NCBI RefSeq assembly: GCF_902170785.1
Contig: NZ_CABHYG010000001.1
Location: 124,001-188,000, forward strand
DNA length: 64,000 nucleotides
Direction of reading: 5' to 3'
From: Yersinia proxima
GTDB taxonomy: Bacteria > Pseudomonadota > Gammaproteobacteria > Enterobacterales > Enterobacteriaceae
Shown here: positions 1 to 10,210 of the stretch, in pieces
Position numbering within the stretch: position 1 is the first letter of the stretch
Layout: every line of letters begins with the position of its first letter
Notes under the pieces: model-generated
Told to the model about the DNA's origin: nothing
The model's input: the letters and a program-made list of their open reading frames with translations, nothing else
Database searches by the model: none
Made by a program: the position numbers and the translations under genes

Positions 1-360
1 AACCTTGCCCAGAAGCCACGCTGGCTTGTTTTCAACAAGATTGACCTGGTAGGGCCGGAAGAAGCTGAAGCACGCGCTAAGGCCATCGTAGAAGCTCTGG
101 GATGGGAAGATAAGTATTATATGATCTCAGCTGCGAATCGCGATAACGTGAACGCCTTATGCTGGGATGTCATGAACTTCCTGAACTCACAACCTAAAGC
201 GATGGCTATTGCTGAAAGCGCGCCAGAAAAAGTTGAATTCATGTGGGACGATTATCATCGTGAACAACTGGCTGAAGTGGAAGCTGAAGCAGAATCAGAA
301 GATGACGATGATTGGGATGAAGAAGACGATGACGGCGTAGAGTTCATCTACGAACGTTAA
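1..360 (+). CDS. obgE: GTPase ObgE/CgtA, C-terminal part (5' end outside window)
   Basis: This is the end of the essential ribosome-associated GTPase that acts in late 50S assembly and stress control. The frame is open from base 1. It contains the NKID guanine-specificity motif (residues 12-15 of the visible part) and the SAAN segment of the G5 loop. It ends in the acidic tail typical of enterobacterial ObgE (runs of D and E before the final ER). The N-terminal Obg fold and the P-loop lie upstream of the window. An inverted repeat with a T-run follows the stop, and basS converges from the other side. Confidence 0.95.
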   Translation, partial: NLAQKPRWLVFNKIDLVGPEEAEARAKAIVEALGWEDKYYMISAANRDNVNALCWDVMNFLNSQPKAMAIAESAPEKVEFMWDDYHREQLAEVEAEAESEDDDDWDEEDDDGVEFIYER

Positions 361-400
361 GTTTCCCAGTAGTTGCACGTCAGTGAAGTAGGATGTGAAC

Positions 401-431
401 AAGGGCTGCCATTCGTGGTGGCCCTTTTGTT
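401..431 (+). terminator. Rho-independent terminator after obgE
   Basis: The stem AAGGGC-T-GCC pairs with GGT-G-GCCCTT around an ATTCGT loop and is followed by TTTTGTTT. It lies 40 bases after the obgE stop and before the convergent end of basS. Confidence 0.75.
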
Positions 432-463
432 TGTAGGAGGAGCGCTGGTATTAATAAACTCGT

Positions 464-1528
464 TTAGCTGTGTGTGGTCGCCGGTATCCAGCATTGTGCT
501 TTTAACCCTGAACGGTCAGAACGATTCTCCAGCGTGAGTCTTCCTTGGTGCAGTTGGGCAATTCGGATCACAATATTTAGCCCTAAGCCGCTGCCACCGT
601 AGCGTTGGTCCATACGACGAAATGCCTGCGTCAGTTCACCTGCTTGTTCCTGCTTTATTCCTGGCCCTTCATCAGTAACTTGCAACAGAGTCCCCTGTGC
701 TTCAGCAGACAGTTTGACTGAAATTTGACTGCCAACCGGGCTGTAGCGATGTGCATTTTCAACCAGATTACGCAGCATCAAACGCAGCAATGTGGCATCG
801 CCCTGAGTCTGAGCATCAGCGGGAAGTTCCCATTGTAGAGTTTGCTGGCGCTGAGCGCACATTTCCTCCAGCTCTTCTTTCAGTGGTTGCACCACGTTTT
901 CTATCCAATTCAATGTTTGATAAAGGCCACTGGCAAAATTCTGGCCGGCCCTCGACAGCATCAAGAGTTGTTCAATAGTGTGCATTAATAAATCAATTCG
1001 GCCGATAAGCGGCTTACTTTCAGCAATACCTTGCTGTTCCATCAATTCAAGATGCAGTCGAATACCGGCAAGAGGGGTGCGTAACTCGTGTGCGGCATCG
1101 GCAGTAAACAGGCGCTCTTGCGCGATGGTATTAGAGAGCCGGGATAGCAATTGATTAAGGGTAGATGTCACAGAGACAATTTCTTGCATGTCACTATTGA
1201 CGACGACTGGGGTCAGGTTATCTGCGGAGCGCTCAGCCAATTTCTGCTGTAATTGATCCAGCGGTCGAATAATCCAACTGATGGCCCAAAAAGAGAGTAA
1301 CAGAGTAATCGCCATCATGATGAGTGAGGGTGCAAGCAGTGAGGCAATGGCCTCGGCGATTTCGGTATCAACCCGCTCATTGCGCACTTTGGCGCTCAGC
1401 GTTTCATCCACTAAAAAGCTGATTTGTTCTTGGCTTTCATGCCATAACCAAAATGCACTAATCAACTGGGTTATTAATAATATTAACGCCAGCATCAGGA
1501 TGAGACGACGCCGCATACTGATCATCAT
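464..1528 (-). CDS. basS: Sensor histidine kinase BasS/PmrB
   Basis: This is the membrane sensor kinase of the PmrAB system. In relatives it responds to Fe3+, mild acid and polymyxin and drives lipid A modification. The 354-residue product has TM1 near residues 9-28 and TM2 near 65-88. A short periplasmic loop between them carries ESQE (31-34) and EIAE, matching the ExxE iron-binding pattern known in Salmonella PmrB. A HAMP segment follows. The phospho-acceptor box AAHELRTP has His147, and the ATPase has N (LRNLVENAHRYS), G1 (DEGPGI) and G2 (GGSGLGL) boxes. Its start overlaps the basR stop by 4 bases, so the two are translationally coupled. In E. coli basRS sits with eptA elsewhere; here it follows dacB. 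Confidence 0.92.
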   Translation of the reverse strand: MMISMRRRLILMLALILLITQLISAFWLWHESQEQISFLVDETLSAKVRNERVDTEIAEAIASLLAPSLIMMAITLLLSFWAISWIIRPLDQLQQKLAERSADNLTPVVVNSDMQEIVSVTSTLNQLLSRLSNTIAQERLFTADAAHELRTPLAGIRLHLELMEQQGIAESKPLIGRIDLLMHTIEQLLMLSRAGQNFASGLYQTLNWIENVVQPLKEELEEMCAQRQQTLQWELPADAQTQGDATLLRLMLRNLVENAHRYSPVGSQISVKLSAEAQGTLLQVTDEGPGIKQEQAGELTQAFRRMDQRYGGSGLGLNIVIRIAQLHQGRLTLENRSDRSGLKAQCWIPATTHS

Positions 1529-2184
1529 AGTGCTTCCAGCCGATAGCCAATGCCCCGGACTGTCCGGATACGATCTTTGCCCAATTTACGCCGCAGATTG
1601 TGGATATGTACCTCCAGCGTATTGGAGCCGAGATCGTCATTCCAGGTATACAAATCCTGTTGTAATAGCTCACGATTGACGGTTTGACCCGCACGCATGA
1701 TTAAACGCGACAAAATTGCAAATTCTTTCGGTGTGACTTCCAACGGTTGGCCCTGCAAACACACTTGCTGTGTTGATAGATTAAGGCTCAGGTCATCTTG
1801 CTGTATTAGATTATCACTTTGCCCTTGATAGCGGCGGATTAGCGCCCGAACACGGGCCAGTAATTCTGCCAGAGCGAAAGGTTTTATCAGGTAATCGTCA
1901 GCACCAGCATCCAGCCCATCAACTCTATCTTCAAGGGCATCACGGGCGGTGAGAATAAGCACAGGGAGCGTCACCTGCTGACGACGCCACTGACGTAGCA
2001 GGACTGCACCGTCTTGATCCGGTAAACCGAGATCGAGAATAACCATGCTGTACTGACTGGTGAGTAACAAACTCTGCGCTTGTGCCGCGGTAGCAGCACA
2101 GTCGCAGGTATAGCCCCCGCTGGTCAGCGCCATGGCTATCCCTTGTTGTAGCAGTTCATCATCTTCAACAATCAGTAGTTTCAT
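1525..2184 (-). CDS. basR: Response regulator BasR/PmrA
   Basis: This OmpR-family DNA-binding response regulator is the partner of BasS. The 219-residue protein has a receiver domain (about 1-115) with acidic pocket ED at 7-9, phospho-acceptor Asp51 in VILDLGLPDQDG and Lys in LIKPFAL. A winged-helix effector domain (about 125-219) ends with the conserved VRGIGYRLE. It starts 5 bases after the dacB stop and overlaps basS by 4 bases, giving a three-gene unit dacB-basR-basS. The known family role is activation of aminoarabinose and phosphoethanolamine modification of lipid A. None of those target genes is in this window. Confidence 0.92.
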   Translation of the reverse strand: MKLLIVEDDELLQQGIAMALTSGGYTCDCAATAAQAQSLLLTSQYSMVILDLGLPDQDGAVLLRQWRRQQVTLPVLILTARDALEDRVDGLDAGADDYLIKPFALAELLARVRALIRRYQGQSDNLIQQDDLSLNLSTQQVCLQGQPLEVTPKEFAILSRLIMRAGQTVNRELLQQDLYTWNDDLGSNTLEVHIHNLRRKLGKDRIRTVRGIGYRLEAL

Positions 2185-2189
2185 TTTTC

Positions 2190-3638
2190 TCAGTTATTCT
2201 GATAAATGTCTTTATACAGGCGACTTTCGAAACGCACCAATGGCGCCCGACGATTTTTTTGATCTTCAGGTGGTACAGCATAGCCAGATAAGAATTGCAC
2301 AAAAGCCATACGTTGCCCACTGGCGGTAGTAATGAATCCGGCCAGATTGTACACGCCTTGTAATGCCCCTGTTTTAGCTGAAACTTTGCCGTCAACACCC
2401 GCTTCGTGCAACCCACCACGATAGCGTAATGTGCCGTCGTAGCCTGATAACGGCAGCATTGAGATAAAGTTAAGTTCTTGATCGTGCTGAGCTATATACT
2501 GTAAGGCCTGCATCATGGTTGCCGGTGAAATAAGATTATGGCGTGATAAGCCCGACCCATCCACGACAATACTGTTCCCCAGATCCACACCTGCTTTTTG
2601 CCGTAACACCTGTCGAACTGCATCAGCCCCCGCGCGCCATGTACCCGGCACGCCAAAACGCTGATGACCAATGGTTCTAAATACGGTGTCAGCAATCATG
2701 TTGTCAGATTTTTTCAACATAATTTTCAGCAAGTCATGTAACGGCGCTGATTGAGCTTGAGCTAACACAGTTCCAGCGGCATTAGGGGTTGTCTGGCGGC
2801 GTAAACTGCCATCAATTTGGATGTCAGCTTTTTTCAATTCATCTTTCAAAATAGCACCGGCGTAGCTGGCCCCATTCTGTACTGCAAAGGCCAAAGGCAG
2901 CGGCTCACTGCGCTGCGTCAGGCAGCCGGTCAGAGTGAACCGGTTTAACTCACCTGGCACCACATCTAATTCACAATATTGTGCATCAGGCGAACCTTTG
3001 GCTAAGGTGCGGACTTCACTGAACATCTGTACTGGATAATAAGATGCGACTCGGATAAATGCCATGTCACCTGGATTAGGTGCGCTATAGAGAGAGACAG
3101 AAAAACAGTTACGGTCGACAATAGCGGCTGCAGGCGGCGCACTAAAGCACTGTGTCATGTCGTTCCATGGCCAACCTGGAGCTTTGTCATGGCTGGCAAA
3201 CACCGACGTATCAATAATCAAATCACCGGCGATTTGTTTTACGCCCGATTTTCTCAATGTCGCCACCATATTACGCAATTGCTGGCGTGTTAAAGTGGGG
3301 TCGCCATCAAAACGTGCTATTAAATTGCCACGTAAAATTCCATCGCTAATCGTGCCGTGGCTTTCCAATGTGGTATTGAAGCGAAAATCTGGCCCAAGCT
3401 GCAATAATGCCGCCAGCGCAGTCAGGACTTTTTGCGTACTGGCAGGCAATGCCATTTGCTGAGCGTGATAGTCTATTGCCGGAGTTGTGGCTCCGATTTT
3501 CTGTACAACTAACGCAAGATTTGCCCCATCAGGCAGATATTGTGTGTAATTCTCAACCTGAGCCGCATTGGCGTTAGATATGCTGATATTGATCGCAATA
3601 GCACAGGCCAATCCACTGACAATTCGTGAAAAATGCAT
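2190..3638 (-). CDS. dacB: D-alanyl-D-alanine carboxypeptidase/endopeptidase PBP4
   Basis: This periplasmic class C low-molecular-weight penicillin-binding protein trims and cleaves peptidoglycan cross-links. The 482-residue product (E. coli about 477) has a signal peptide ending near SNANA-A (residues 21-26). It carries the catalytic SxxK motif STQK at 67-70, an SDN motif within LKKSDNMIAD, and KTG within VSAKTGALQG. The large insert between SxxK and SDN is the normal PBP4 inserted domain. greA is divergent, as in E. coli, but dacB here is directly followed by basR-basS, so peptidoglycan and lipid A control may share a transcript. Confidence 0.93.
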   Translation of the reverse strand: MHFSRIVSGLACAIAINISISNANAAQVENYTQYLPDGANLALVVQKIGATTPAIDYHAQQMALPASTQKVLTALAALLQLGPDFRFNTTLESHGTISDGILRGNLIARFDGDPTLTRQQLRNMVATLRKSGVKQIAGDLIIDTSVFASHDKAPGWPWNDMTQCFSAPPAAAIVDRNCFSVSLYSAPNPGDMAFIRVASYYPVQMFSEVRTLAKGSPDAQYCELDVVPGELNRFTLTGCLTQRSEPLPLAFAVQNGASYAGAILKDELKKADIQIDGSLRRQTTPNAAGTVLAQAQSAPLHDLLKIMLKKSDNMIADTVFRTIGHQRFGVPGTWRAGADAVRQVLRQKAGVDLGNSIVVDGSGLSRHNLISPATMMQALQYIAQHDQELNFISMLPLSGYDGTLRYRGGLHEAGVDGKVSAKTGALQGVYNLAGFITTASGQRMAFVQFLSGYAVPPEDQKNRRAPLVRFESRLYKDIYQNN

Positions 3639-3897
3639 AATTTCGGTATAACAGCTGAATAACGTGTTGCCATACTACGGTGCAACGAGGGCGAAAGTAA
3701 ACGATGACCCTAAAGGAACTCTACGTTAAAATGCATATCAAAATGCAAAATTGATCCTGACTTGGGGTTTTGGCTCCGGGGTGGTTTTTTTTGTTTATCG
3801 CCTGGAGGCGGGTAGGATATCAAACTAGCCGTATTTTCATTCGAAAACGTTAGGATGACGGTTTTTTGAACAGGATAGATTTAGAGGTATTTAAAAG

Positions 3898-4374
3898 ATG
3901 AAACAGATTCCGATGACGGTAAATGGCGCAGAGAAACTGCGTGAAGAGCTGGATTATTTAAAAGGTGTTCGCCGCCCTAAAATCATTGCTGATATCGCTA
4001 CTGCCCGTGAGCATGGTGATTTAAAAGAGAATGCGGAATATCACGCAGCCCGTGAGCAGCAAGGGTTCTGTGAAGGCCGTATTCAGGAAATAGAAGCCAA
4101 ACTTTCTAATGCACAGGTGATTGATATCACTAAAATGCCAAATAATGGCCGTGTTATTTTTGGTGCCACTGTACGTGTGTTAAATGTGGATACCGAAGAA
4201 GAGCAGCAATACCGGATTGTGGGTGATGACGAAGCTGATTTTAAACAAAATCTAATTTCAGTTAACTCACCAATTGCTCGTGGCCTGATTGGTAAAGAAG
4301 TCGATGACGTGGTTGTTATTCGTACTCCAGGCGGCGAAGTAGAATATGAAATTCTTAATGTAGATTATGTGTAA
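3898..4374 (+). CDS. greA: Transcription elongation factor GreA
   Basis: GreA enters the RNA polymerase secondary channel and stimulates cleavage of backtracked RNA. The 158-residue protein is of standard length. It has an N-terminal antiparallel coiled coil carrying the acidic tip ([15 protein letters not shown], about 37-51) and a C-terminal FKBP-like domain ending in YEILNVDYV. The 260-base leader contains a T8 run at 3786-3793. In E. coli the greA leader yields short terminated GraL RNAs; I could not draw a convincing hairpin before this T-run, so equivalence is unproven. Confidence 0.96.
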   Translation: MKQIPMTVNGAEKLREELDYLKGVRRPKIIADIATAREHGDLKENAEYHAAREQQGFCEGRIQEIEAKLSNAQVIDITKMPNNGRVIFGATVRVLNVDTEEEQQYRIVGDDEADFKQNLISVNSPIARGLIGKEVDDVVVIRTPGGEVEYEILNVDYV

Positions 4375-4436
4375 TACTTGTTCATCTTAAGAATTAAGTG
4401 TACGCAATTTATAAAAATGAAGTTGTAAAGAAAAGT

Positions 4437-4460
4437 AAAAGGCCGCTTGCGGCCTTTTAT
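4437..4460. terminator. Bidirectional terminator between greA and yhbY
   Basis: The perfect stem AAAAGGCCGC/GCGGCCTTTT with loop TT lies between the convergent greA and yhbY genes. A and T runs flank both sides, so it can serve both strands. Confidence 0.8.
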
Positions 4461-4502
4461 CAGAACAAAGTGCATGGCACCTTTTCTCTAAAACAAGCGT
4501 CT

Positions 4503-4796
4503 TTAACGCGGTAAAATAATTTTGCGCTCTTTTGCCGGACGATAGAGCACTAAAATATTACCGATGATTTGGACGTTAACGGCACCGGTCTCACGCACGA
4601 TGGCATCAGCAATTAGGGCTTTGGTTTCACGCTCTTCTGCAGTGATCTTCACCTTAATAAGTTCATGATGTTCCAGCGTTTGTTCGATTTCAGCCAGCAC
4701 CCCTTCGGTTAACCCGTTGTTGCCCAGCATCACTACTGGCTTTAACGGATGGGCCAGGCTTTTCAGGTGTTGTTTTTGTTTGTTATTCAGATTCAT
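4503..4796 (-). CDS. yhbY: Ribosome-assembly RNA-binding protein YhbY (CRM domain)
   Basis: This 97-residue single-CRM-domain protein associates with pre-50S ribosomes in E. coli. The signature is visible: LKSLAHPLKPVVMLGNNGLTE (about 11-31) contains the GxxG loop GNNG, followed by the basic-acidic helix around HELIKVKI and the C-terminal NILVLYRP. It is divergent from rlmE and convergent with greA, the same arrangement as in E. coli. Confidence 0.93.
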   Translation of the reverse strand: MNLNNKQKQHLKSLAHPLKPVVMLGNNGLTEGVLAEIEQTLEHHELIKVKITAEERETKALIADAIVRETGAVNVQIIGNILVLYRPAKERKIILPR

Positions 4797-4942
4797 CGTC
4801 TTTTTTGCTTAAGTTGGGATTGAAAACGGTTCATTCTACCGCCATCTCATGTGTATCACCAAATCGGTCTACGCCGAGAGGGAGTTTACGCGAGCTAAGC
4901 AACAGATGCGCGGGCTCTTAATTAAGATAGTTGGAAAAAGAG

Positions 4943-5572
4943 ATGTCTAATAAAAAGCGTTCGGCTAGCTCCAGTCGCTGGTTACAAGAACACTTTAGCG
5001 ATAAATATGTCATTCAGGCTCAGAAAAAGGGGCTACGCTCCCGCGCCTGGTTTAAACTTGATGAAATACAACAGAGCGATAAGATTTTTAAACCGGGTAT
5101 GACTGTTGTCGATTTAGGCGCGGCACCCGGTGGTTGGTCCCAATATGTTGTAACCCAGATCGGTGGTAAAGGGCGGATAATCGCATGTGATCTTCTACCA
5201 ATGGATCCTATAGTTGGTGTCGATTTCCTTCAGGGTGACTTTCGTGATGAACTCGTTCTGAAGGCTTTGCTAGAACGTGTTGGGGATAAAAAGGTTCAGG
5301 TGGTCATGTCTGATATGGCCCCGAATATGAGTGGTACTCCGGCAGTCGATATACCTAAATCAATGTATCTGGTTGAATTAGCTTTAGATATGTGTCGTGA
5401 TGTACTTGCACCAGGTGGAAGTTTCCTGGTGAAGGTGTTCCAGGGAGATGGCTTTGATGAATACCTACGGGAAATTCGCTCCCTGTTTACGAAAGTTAAG
5501 ATTCGTAAGCCAGACGCTTCTCGTGCGCGATCGCGTGAAGTGTACATTGTAGCGACAGGGCGGAAACTGTAG
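4943..5572 (+). CDS. rlmE: 23S rRNA 2'-O-ribose U2552 methyltransferase RlmE (FtsJ/RrmJ)
   Basis: RlmE is the SAM-dependent methyltransferase that modifies U2552 in the A-loop of 23S rRNA late in 50S maturation. I chose ATG 4943, giving 209 residues beginning [11 protein letters not shown] as in the E. coli protein, over an in-frame TTG 12 bases upstream. Catalytic Lys38 is in AWFKLDE, the SAM motif is [11 protein letters not shown] (about 57-67), the Asp is in [10 protein letters not shown] and the second Lys in FLVKVFQG. It lies 47 bases upstream of ftsH, and the pair is a conserved heat-shock unit in enterobacteria. Confidence 0.95.
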   Translation: MSNKKRSASSSRWLQEHFSDKYVIQAQKKGLRSRAWFKLDEIQQSDKIFKPGMTVVDLGAAPGGWSQYVVTQIGGKGRIIACDLLPMDPIVGVDFLQGDFRDELVLKALLERVGDKKVQVVMSDMAPNMSGTPAVDIPKSMYLVELALDMCRDVLAPGGSFLVKVFQGDGFDEYLREIRSLFTKVKIRKPDASRARSREVYIVATGRKL

Positions 5573-5628
5573 TACCCTAACGCTGTTTGTTAACACAGTT
5601 GTAATATGAGGTTAATCCCTTGAGTGAC

Positions 5629-7563
5629 ATGGCGAAAAACCTAATTCTCTGGTTAGTTATTGCAGTCGTACTGATGTCTGTATTCCAGAGCTTTGGACCC
5701 AGCGAATCGAATGGCCGTAGAGTGGATTACTCTACTTTCATGTCCGACGTAACCCAAGATCAGGTTCGTGAAGCACGTATCAATGGACGTGAAATTAACG
5801 TTAGTAAGAAAGATAACAGCAAATATACGACTTTCATTCCGGTCAACGATCCAAAGCTGTTAGATACCTTATTAACTAAAAATGTGAAAGTTGTTGGTGA
5901 GCCACCGGAAGAGCCGAGCTTGCTGGCCTCTATCTTTATTTCCTGGTTCCCAATGCTGTTGCTGATTGGGGTCTGGATCTTCTTTATGCGTCAAATGCAG
6001 GGCGGCGGTGGCAAAGGGGCAATGTCCTTTGGCAAGAGTAAAGCCCGAATGCTGACAGAAGATCAGATAAAAACTTCTTTTGCTGATGTGGCGGGTTGCG
6101 ACGAAGCAAAAGAGGAAGTCAGTGAATTGGTTGAATACTTACGTGAGCCAAGCCGTTTCCAGAAACTGGGCGGTAAAATTCCGAAAGGCGTATTGATGGT
6201 TGGCCCTCCGGGGACAGGTAAAACCTTGCTGGCGAAAGCCATCGCAGGGGAAGCTAAAGTACCATTCTTCACCATTTCGGGTTCTGACTTCGTAGAAATG
6301 TTCGTTGGTGTGGGTGCATCCCGTGTCCGTGACATGTTTGAACAGGCTAAAAAAGCCGCGCCTTGTATCATCTTTATTGATGAAATTGATGCGGTAGGTC
6401 GTCAGCGTGGAGCAGGTTTGGGTGGCGGTCATGACGAACGTGAACAGACACTGAACCAAATGCTGGTTGAGATGGATGGCTTTGAAGGTAATGAAGGCAT
6501 CATCGTCATCGCGGCAACTAACCGTCCAGATGTTCTTGACCCGGCGTTACTGCGTCCGGGCCGTTTCGACCGTCAGGTTGTAGTTGGTTTACCGGATGTA
6601 CGTGGACGTGAACAGATTCTGAAAGTTCACATGCGCCGGGTGCCACTAGATATCGACATCGATGCTTCTGTTATCGCTCGTGGTACACCAGGTTTCTCTG
6701 GTGCTGACCTGGCGAACCTGGTCAACGAAGCTGCACTGTTTGCCGCTCGCGGTAACAAGCGCGTCGTTTCCATGGTTGAGTTCGAGAAAGCGAAAGATAA
6801 AATTATGATGGGTGCGGAACGTCGCTCCATGGTAATGACAGAAGCGCAGAAAGAATCAACGGCATATCATGAAGCTGGGCATGCGATCATTGGTCGTTTG
6901 GTGCCGGAGCATGATCCAGTACATAAAGTGACCATTATTCCTCGTGGTCGTGCATTGGGTGTGACATTCTTCCTGCCGGAAGGTGATGCAATCAGTGCCA
7001 GCCGTCAGAAACTGGAAAGCCAGATCTCGACCTTGTATGGTGGTCGTCTTGCTGAAGAAATCATTTATGGCCCGGAAAAAGTCTCTACCGGTGCATCGAA
7101 TGATATTAAAGTGGCTACGTCTATTGCGCGTAACATGGTGACTCAATGGGGCTTCTCCGAGAAGCTGGGGCCGTTGCTGTATGCTGAAGAAGAAGGCGAA
7201 GTATTCCTTGGCCGTTCAGTGGCGAAAGCCAAGCATATGTCCGATGAAACCGCGCGTATTATCGATCAGGAAGTTAAATTACTTATTGAGCGTAACTACC
7301 AGCGTGCACGTAAATTGCTGTTAGAAAACATGGATGTCCTTCATTCCATGAAAGATGCGCTGATGAAGTATGAAACTATTGATGCACCGCAGATTGATGA
7401 CTTGATGAATCGCAAAGAAGTTCGCCCGCCAGCGGGTTGGGATGATGCGAACAAGACTAAATCGTCTGATAACGATAGTACGCCAAAAGCGCCTACGCCG
7501 GTTGATGAACCACGTACACCAACGCCAGGTAATACGATGTCAGAACAGTTGGGCGATAAGTAA
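5629..7563 (+). CDS. ftsH: ATP-dependent zinc metalloprotease FtsH
   Basis: FtsH is the inner-membrane AAA+ protease that degrades LpxC, sigma-32 and misassembled membrane proteins. From ATG 5629 the product has 644 residues, exactly the E. coli length. A TTG at 5620 in frame would add three residues and sits nearer to the AGG of TATGAGG, so the start is slightly uncertain. TM1 is near 5-22 and TM2 near 98-118. Walker A is GPPGTGKT (about 192-199), Walker B is IIFIDEIDA, the second region of homology is [20 protein letters not shown], and the zinc site is HEAGH (about 414-418). The C-terminal tail ends MSEQLGDK as in E. coli. Confidence 0.97.
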   Translation: MAKNLILWLVIAVVLMSVFQSFGPSESNGRRVDYSTFMSDVTQDQVREARINGREINVSKKDNSKYTTFIPVNDPKLLDTLLTKNVKVVGEPPEEPSLLASIFISWFPMLLLIGVWIFFMRQMQGGGGKGAMSFGKSKARMLTEDQIKTSFADVAGCDEAKEEVSELVEYLREPSRFQKLGGKIPKGVLMVGPPGTGKTLLAKAIAGEAKVPFFTISGSDFVEMFVGVGASRVRDMFEQAKKAAPCIIFIDEIDAVGRQRGAGLGGGHDEREQTLNQMLVEMDGFEGNEGIIVIAATNRPDVLDPALLRPGRFDRQVVVGLPDVRGREQILKVHMRRVPLDIDIDASVIARGTPGFSGADLANLVNEAALFAARGNKRVVSMVEFEKAKDKIMMGAERRSMVMTEAQKESTAYHEAGHAIIGRLVPEHDPVHKVTIIPRGRALGVTFFLPEGDAISASRQKLESQISTLYGGRLAEEIIYGPEKVSTGASNDIKVATSIARNMVTQWGFSEKLGPLLYAEEEGEVFLGRSVAKAKHMSDETARIIDQEVKLLIERNYQRARKLLLENMDVLHSMKDALMKYETIDAPQIDDLMNRKEVRPPAGWDDANKTKSSDNDSTPKAPTPVDEPRTPTPGNTMSEQLGDK

Positions 7564-7579
7564 GTCTACTGTTGGCATC

Positions 7580-7706
7580 TATACTCTAAATAATTCGAGT
7601 TGCAGGAAGGCGGCAAGTGAATGAATCCCGATGAGTTGACGCCAGTCAATGATTCGGGTGAGAGAGAGCAGCTAACGTACATGCAGCTTGAAGTATACCG
7701 AGTATA
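7580..7706 (+). repeat. ERIC element 1
   Basis: This 127-bp intergenic repeat begins TATACTCTAAATAATTCGAG and ends CTTGAAGTATACCGAGTATA. Its central segment contains ATCCCGATGAGTTGACGCC. Length and layout match the enterobacterial ERIC family, and TA stands at both ends as expected for ERIC insertion. It lies 17 bases after the ftsH stop and will be part of the ftsH transcript. Confidence 0.88.
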
Positions 7707-7724
7707 AAGCGTTGTGATTAATAT

Positions 7725-7756
7725 AAACCTCGGGCTTGCCCGGGGTTTTTCTTTTT
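7725..7756 (+). terminator. Rho-independent terminator after ftsH
   Basis: The GC-rich stem CCTCGGG/CCCGGGG with loop CTTG is preceded by AAA and followed by TTTTTCTTTTT. It lies between the ERIC element and folP. Confidence 0.8.
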
Positions 7757-7803
7757 CTACGATATAGAATCAAAGTGAACTGCCACTTTTAAGGCGCAAA
7801 CAC

Positions 7804-8637
7804 ATGCATTTAACGGCCAGAGATCTGGTTTTGGATCTCACTCGCCCACAAGTAATGGGTATCTTGAATGTCACACCGGATTCATTTTCAGATGGTGGGT
7901 GTCATAATAATCTTGATAAAGCGCTACAACATGCTGAACTGATGTTATCAGCTGGTGCTACGTTGATTGATATTGGCGGAGAATCTACCCGTCCAGGTGC
8001 TGCCGAGGTCAGTGAGCAAGAAGAACTTGATCGGGTGGTTCCTGTAGTGGAAGCGCTGGCGAAACGTTTTGATGTTTGGTTATCTGTCGATACATCTAAA
8101 GCGGCAGTAATCACCGAGTCAGCTCGTGCTGGCGCTCATCTCATCAATGATATTCGTTCATTACAAGAGCCAGGTGCGCTTGAGGCGGCGGCTAAAACCG
8201 GGTTACCGGTGTGTCTTATGCATATGCAAGGGCAGCCACAGAGTATGCAGCAGTCCCCTCATTACGATGATCTGATGGCCGATGTAAATCAGTTTTTTAA
8301 GCACCATATTGATCGCTGTATTGCGGCTGGTATCGCAAAAAGTAAATTGTTACTCGACCCAGGCTTCGGTTTCGGTAAAAATCTGACACATAATTATCAA
8401 CTACTGGCGCGCTTGGCCGAACTTCATCATTTTGAGTTGCCACTTTTGGTAGGAATGTCGCGAAAATCAATGGTCGGTCAGCTACTGAATGTTCCACCAC
8501 AACAGCGAGTTATCGGTAGTGTGGCTTGTGCTGTTATTGCCGCCATGCAAGGTGCACAGATTGTCAGGGTGCATGATGTCAAAGAAACTGTCGAGGCGAT
8601 GCGAGTCGTCGAGGCAACACTTTCAGCGAAGGGATAA
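7804..8637 (+). CDS. folP: Dihydropteroate synthase FolP
   Basis: FolP condenses p-aminobenzoate with hydroxymethyl-dihydropterin diphosphate in folate synthesis and is the sulfonamide target. The 277-residue TIM-barrel protein has the family signatures MGILNVTPDSFSDGG (about 18-32) and IDIGGESTRPGA (about 56-67). It also has VSVDTSK, INDIRS, DPGFGFGK and the C-terminal VRVHDV. Length matches E. coli FolP (about 282). It is 9 bases upstream of glmM and cotranscribed with it. Confidence 0.96.
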   Translation: MHLTARDLVLDLTRPQVMGILNVTPDSFSDGGCHNNLDKALQHAELMLSAGATLIDIGGESTRPGAAEVSEQEELDRVVPVVEALAKRFDVWLSVDTSKAAVITESARAGAHLINDIRSLQEPGALEAAAKTGLPVCLMHMQGQPQSMQQSPHYDDLMADVNQFFKHHIDRCIAAGIAKSKLLLDPGFGFGKNLTHNYQLLARLAELHHFELPLLVGMSRKSMVGQLLNVPPQQRVIGSVACAVIAAMQGAQIVRVHDVKETVEAMRVVEATLSAKG

Positions 8638-8646
8638 ACAAAAATT

Positions 8647-9987
8647 ATGAGCGACCGTAAATACTTTGGTACAGATGGCATTCGCGGCAAAGTGGGTGAC
8701 AGTCCGATTACGCCAGATTTTGTATTAAAGCTCGGCTGGGCCGCCGGAAAGGTTCTGGCTCGACATGGTTCTCGTAAAATTATTATTGGTAAAGATACGC
8801 GTATTTCTGGCTACATGTTGGAGTCAGCACTTGAAGCTGGCTTGGCTGCTGCTGGGTTATCTGCCTCATTTACCGGCCCTATGCCTACCCCTGCGGTCGC
8901 TTACCTGACGCGAACTTTCCGTGCAGAAGCCGGTATCGTTATTTCTGCCTCTCATAATCCTTTCTATGACAATGGTATCAAGTTCTTCTCAATTGATGGC
9001 ACTAAATTGCCTGATGATGTGGAGGAAGCCATTGAAGCCGAGATGGAAAAACCACTCACTTGCGTAGAGTCTGCGGAACTGGGTAAAGCTAACCGTATTG
9101 TGGATGCTGCGGGCCGCTATATTGAATTTTGTAAAGGGACATTCCCGAGCGAGCTCAGTTTGAATGAGCTGAAAATTGTGGTCGATTGTGCCAATGGAGC
9201 GACTTATCACATTGCGCCAAGTGTATTACGTGAGCTAGGGGCAACCGTGATTACCATTGGCTGTGAGCCAGATGGTATGAACATTAACGAAAAATGCGGT
9301 GCTACAGATGTTCGTTTGCTGCAAGAGCGTGTTCTTGCAGAGAAGGCAGATGTTGGCCTGGCCTTTGATGGTGATGGTGACCGGCTGATGATGGTCGATC
9401 ATTTAGGTAACAAGGTTGATGGTGACCAAATCCTCTACATTATTGCCCGTGAAGGTTTGCGTCAGGGTCAACTGAAAGGCGGTGCTGTCGGCACTTTGAT
9501 GAGTAATATGGGGCTGCAATTAGCCTTGAAAGAGCTGGGTATCCCATTTGTTCGCGCCAAAGTAGGCGACCGCTACGTGTTGGAAGCTATGCAGGAAAAA
9601 GGCTGGCGTATTGGGGCTGAGAACTCCGGTCATGTGATCCTATTGGATAAAACCACCACCGGTGATGGTATCGTCGCTGGCCTGCAAGTGCTGACAGCAA
9701 TGGTGCGTAACCATATGACCTTACATGATTTGTGCAGTGGTATGAAATTGTTACCACAAATCCTGGTGAATGTGCGTTTCTCCGGTGATCATAATCCGCT
9801 GAAATCAGAGAAAGTCGAAGAAGTTACCCGCCAGGTTGAAAAAGAACTGGGTGATCGAGGTCGTGTCCTGTTACGTAAATCAGGTACTGAGCCATTAATC
9901 CGGGTAATGGTTGAGGGCGATGACGCAGAATCAGTAATTGCAGAAATGGCTAATCGGATTGCTGATGCGGTAAAAGCAGCAGGTTAA
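8647..9987 (+). CDS. glmM: Phosphoglucosamine mutase GlmM
   Basis: GlmM interconverts glucosamine-6-phosphate and glucosamine-1-phosphate, feeding UDP-GlcNAc for peptidoglycan and lipopolysaccharide. The 446-residue protein shows the four phosphohexomutase regions. The active-site phosphoserine loop is ISASHNP (Ser102), the metal loop is DGDGDR, the sugar-binding loop is GAENSGH, and the phosphate-binding loop is [12 protein letters not shown]. It starts FGTDGIRG as expected. No obvious U-tracted terminator follows, only a G/C inverted repeat near 10,002-10,028. Confidence 0.97.
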   Translation: MSDRKYFGTDGIRGKVGDSPITPDFVLKLGWAAGKVLARHGSRKIIIGKDTRISGYMLESALEAGLAAAGLSASFTGPMPTPAVAYLTRTFRAEAGIVISASHNPFYDNGIKFFSIDGTKLPDDVEEAIEAEMEKPLTCVESAELGKANRIVDAAGRYIEFCKGTFPSELSLNELKIVVDCANGATYHIAPSVLRELGATVITIGCEPDGMNINEKCGATDVRLLQERVLAEKADVGLAFDGDGDRLMMVDHLGNKVDGDQILYIIAREGLRQGQLKGGAVGTLMSNMGLQLALKELGIPFVRAKVGDRYVLEAMQEKGWRIGAENSGHVILLDKTTTGDGIVAGLQVLTAMVRNHMTLHDLCSGMKLLPQILVNVRFSGDHNPLKSEKVEEVTRQVEKELGDRGRVLLRKSGTEPLIRVMVEGDDAESVIAEMANRIADAVKAAG

Positions 9988-10118
9988 TAACTTTTTGACG
10001 GGGGAGGGCTCACACTCCCCCTGTAAATTACACTGAAGTTGAATAACTTGGCGTTTTTTTCTGCAAATGAACCCATGTAATGAAATTGCCCTTGCGTGTA
10101 TTAGACGCTTTGGTTAGT

Positions 10119-10143
10119 ATTCACACCCGCTTAAGTGGGTGAA
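10119..10143. other. Near-palindrome in the secG leader
   Basis: CACCCGCTTAAGTGGGTG (around 10,124-10,141) is an 18-bp inverted repeat with one G-T mismatch centred on CTTAAG. It lies about 70 bases upstream of secG. It could be an mRNA hairpin or a protein site; nothing in the sequence decides. Confidence 0.35.
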
Positions 10144-10210
10144 TAAGTCCCCGCTTGATGGGTGAGAAGCATTTAGCATGCGGTGAACCCGCAAGGATAC
10201 AGGTACAACT

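Noticed and set aside
3770..3800. GraL-type terminator in the greA leader
   Set aside because: A T8 run is present, but I could not form a convincing stem before it by eye.
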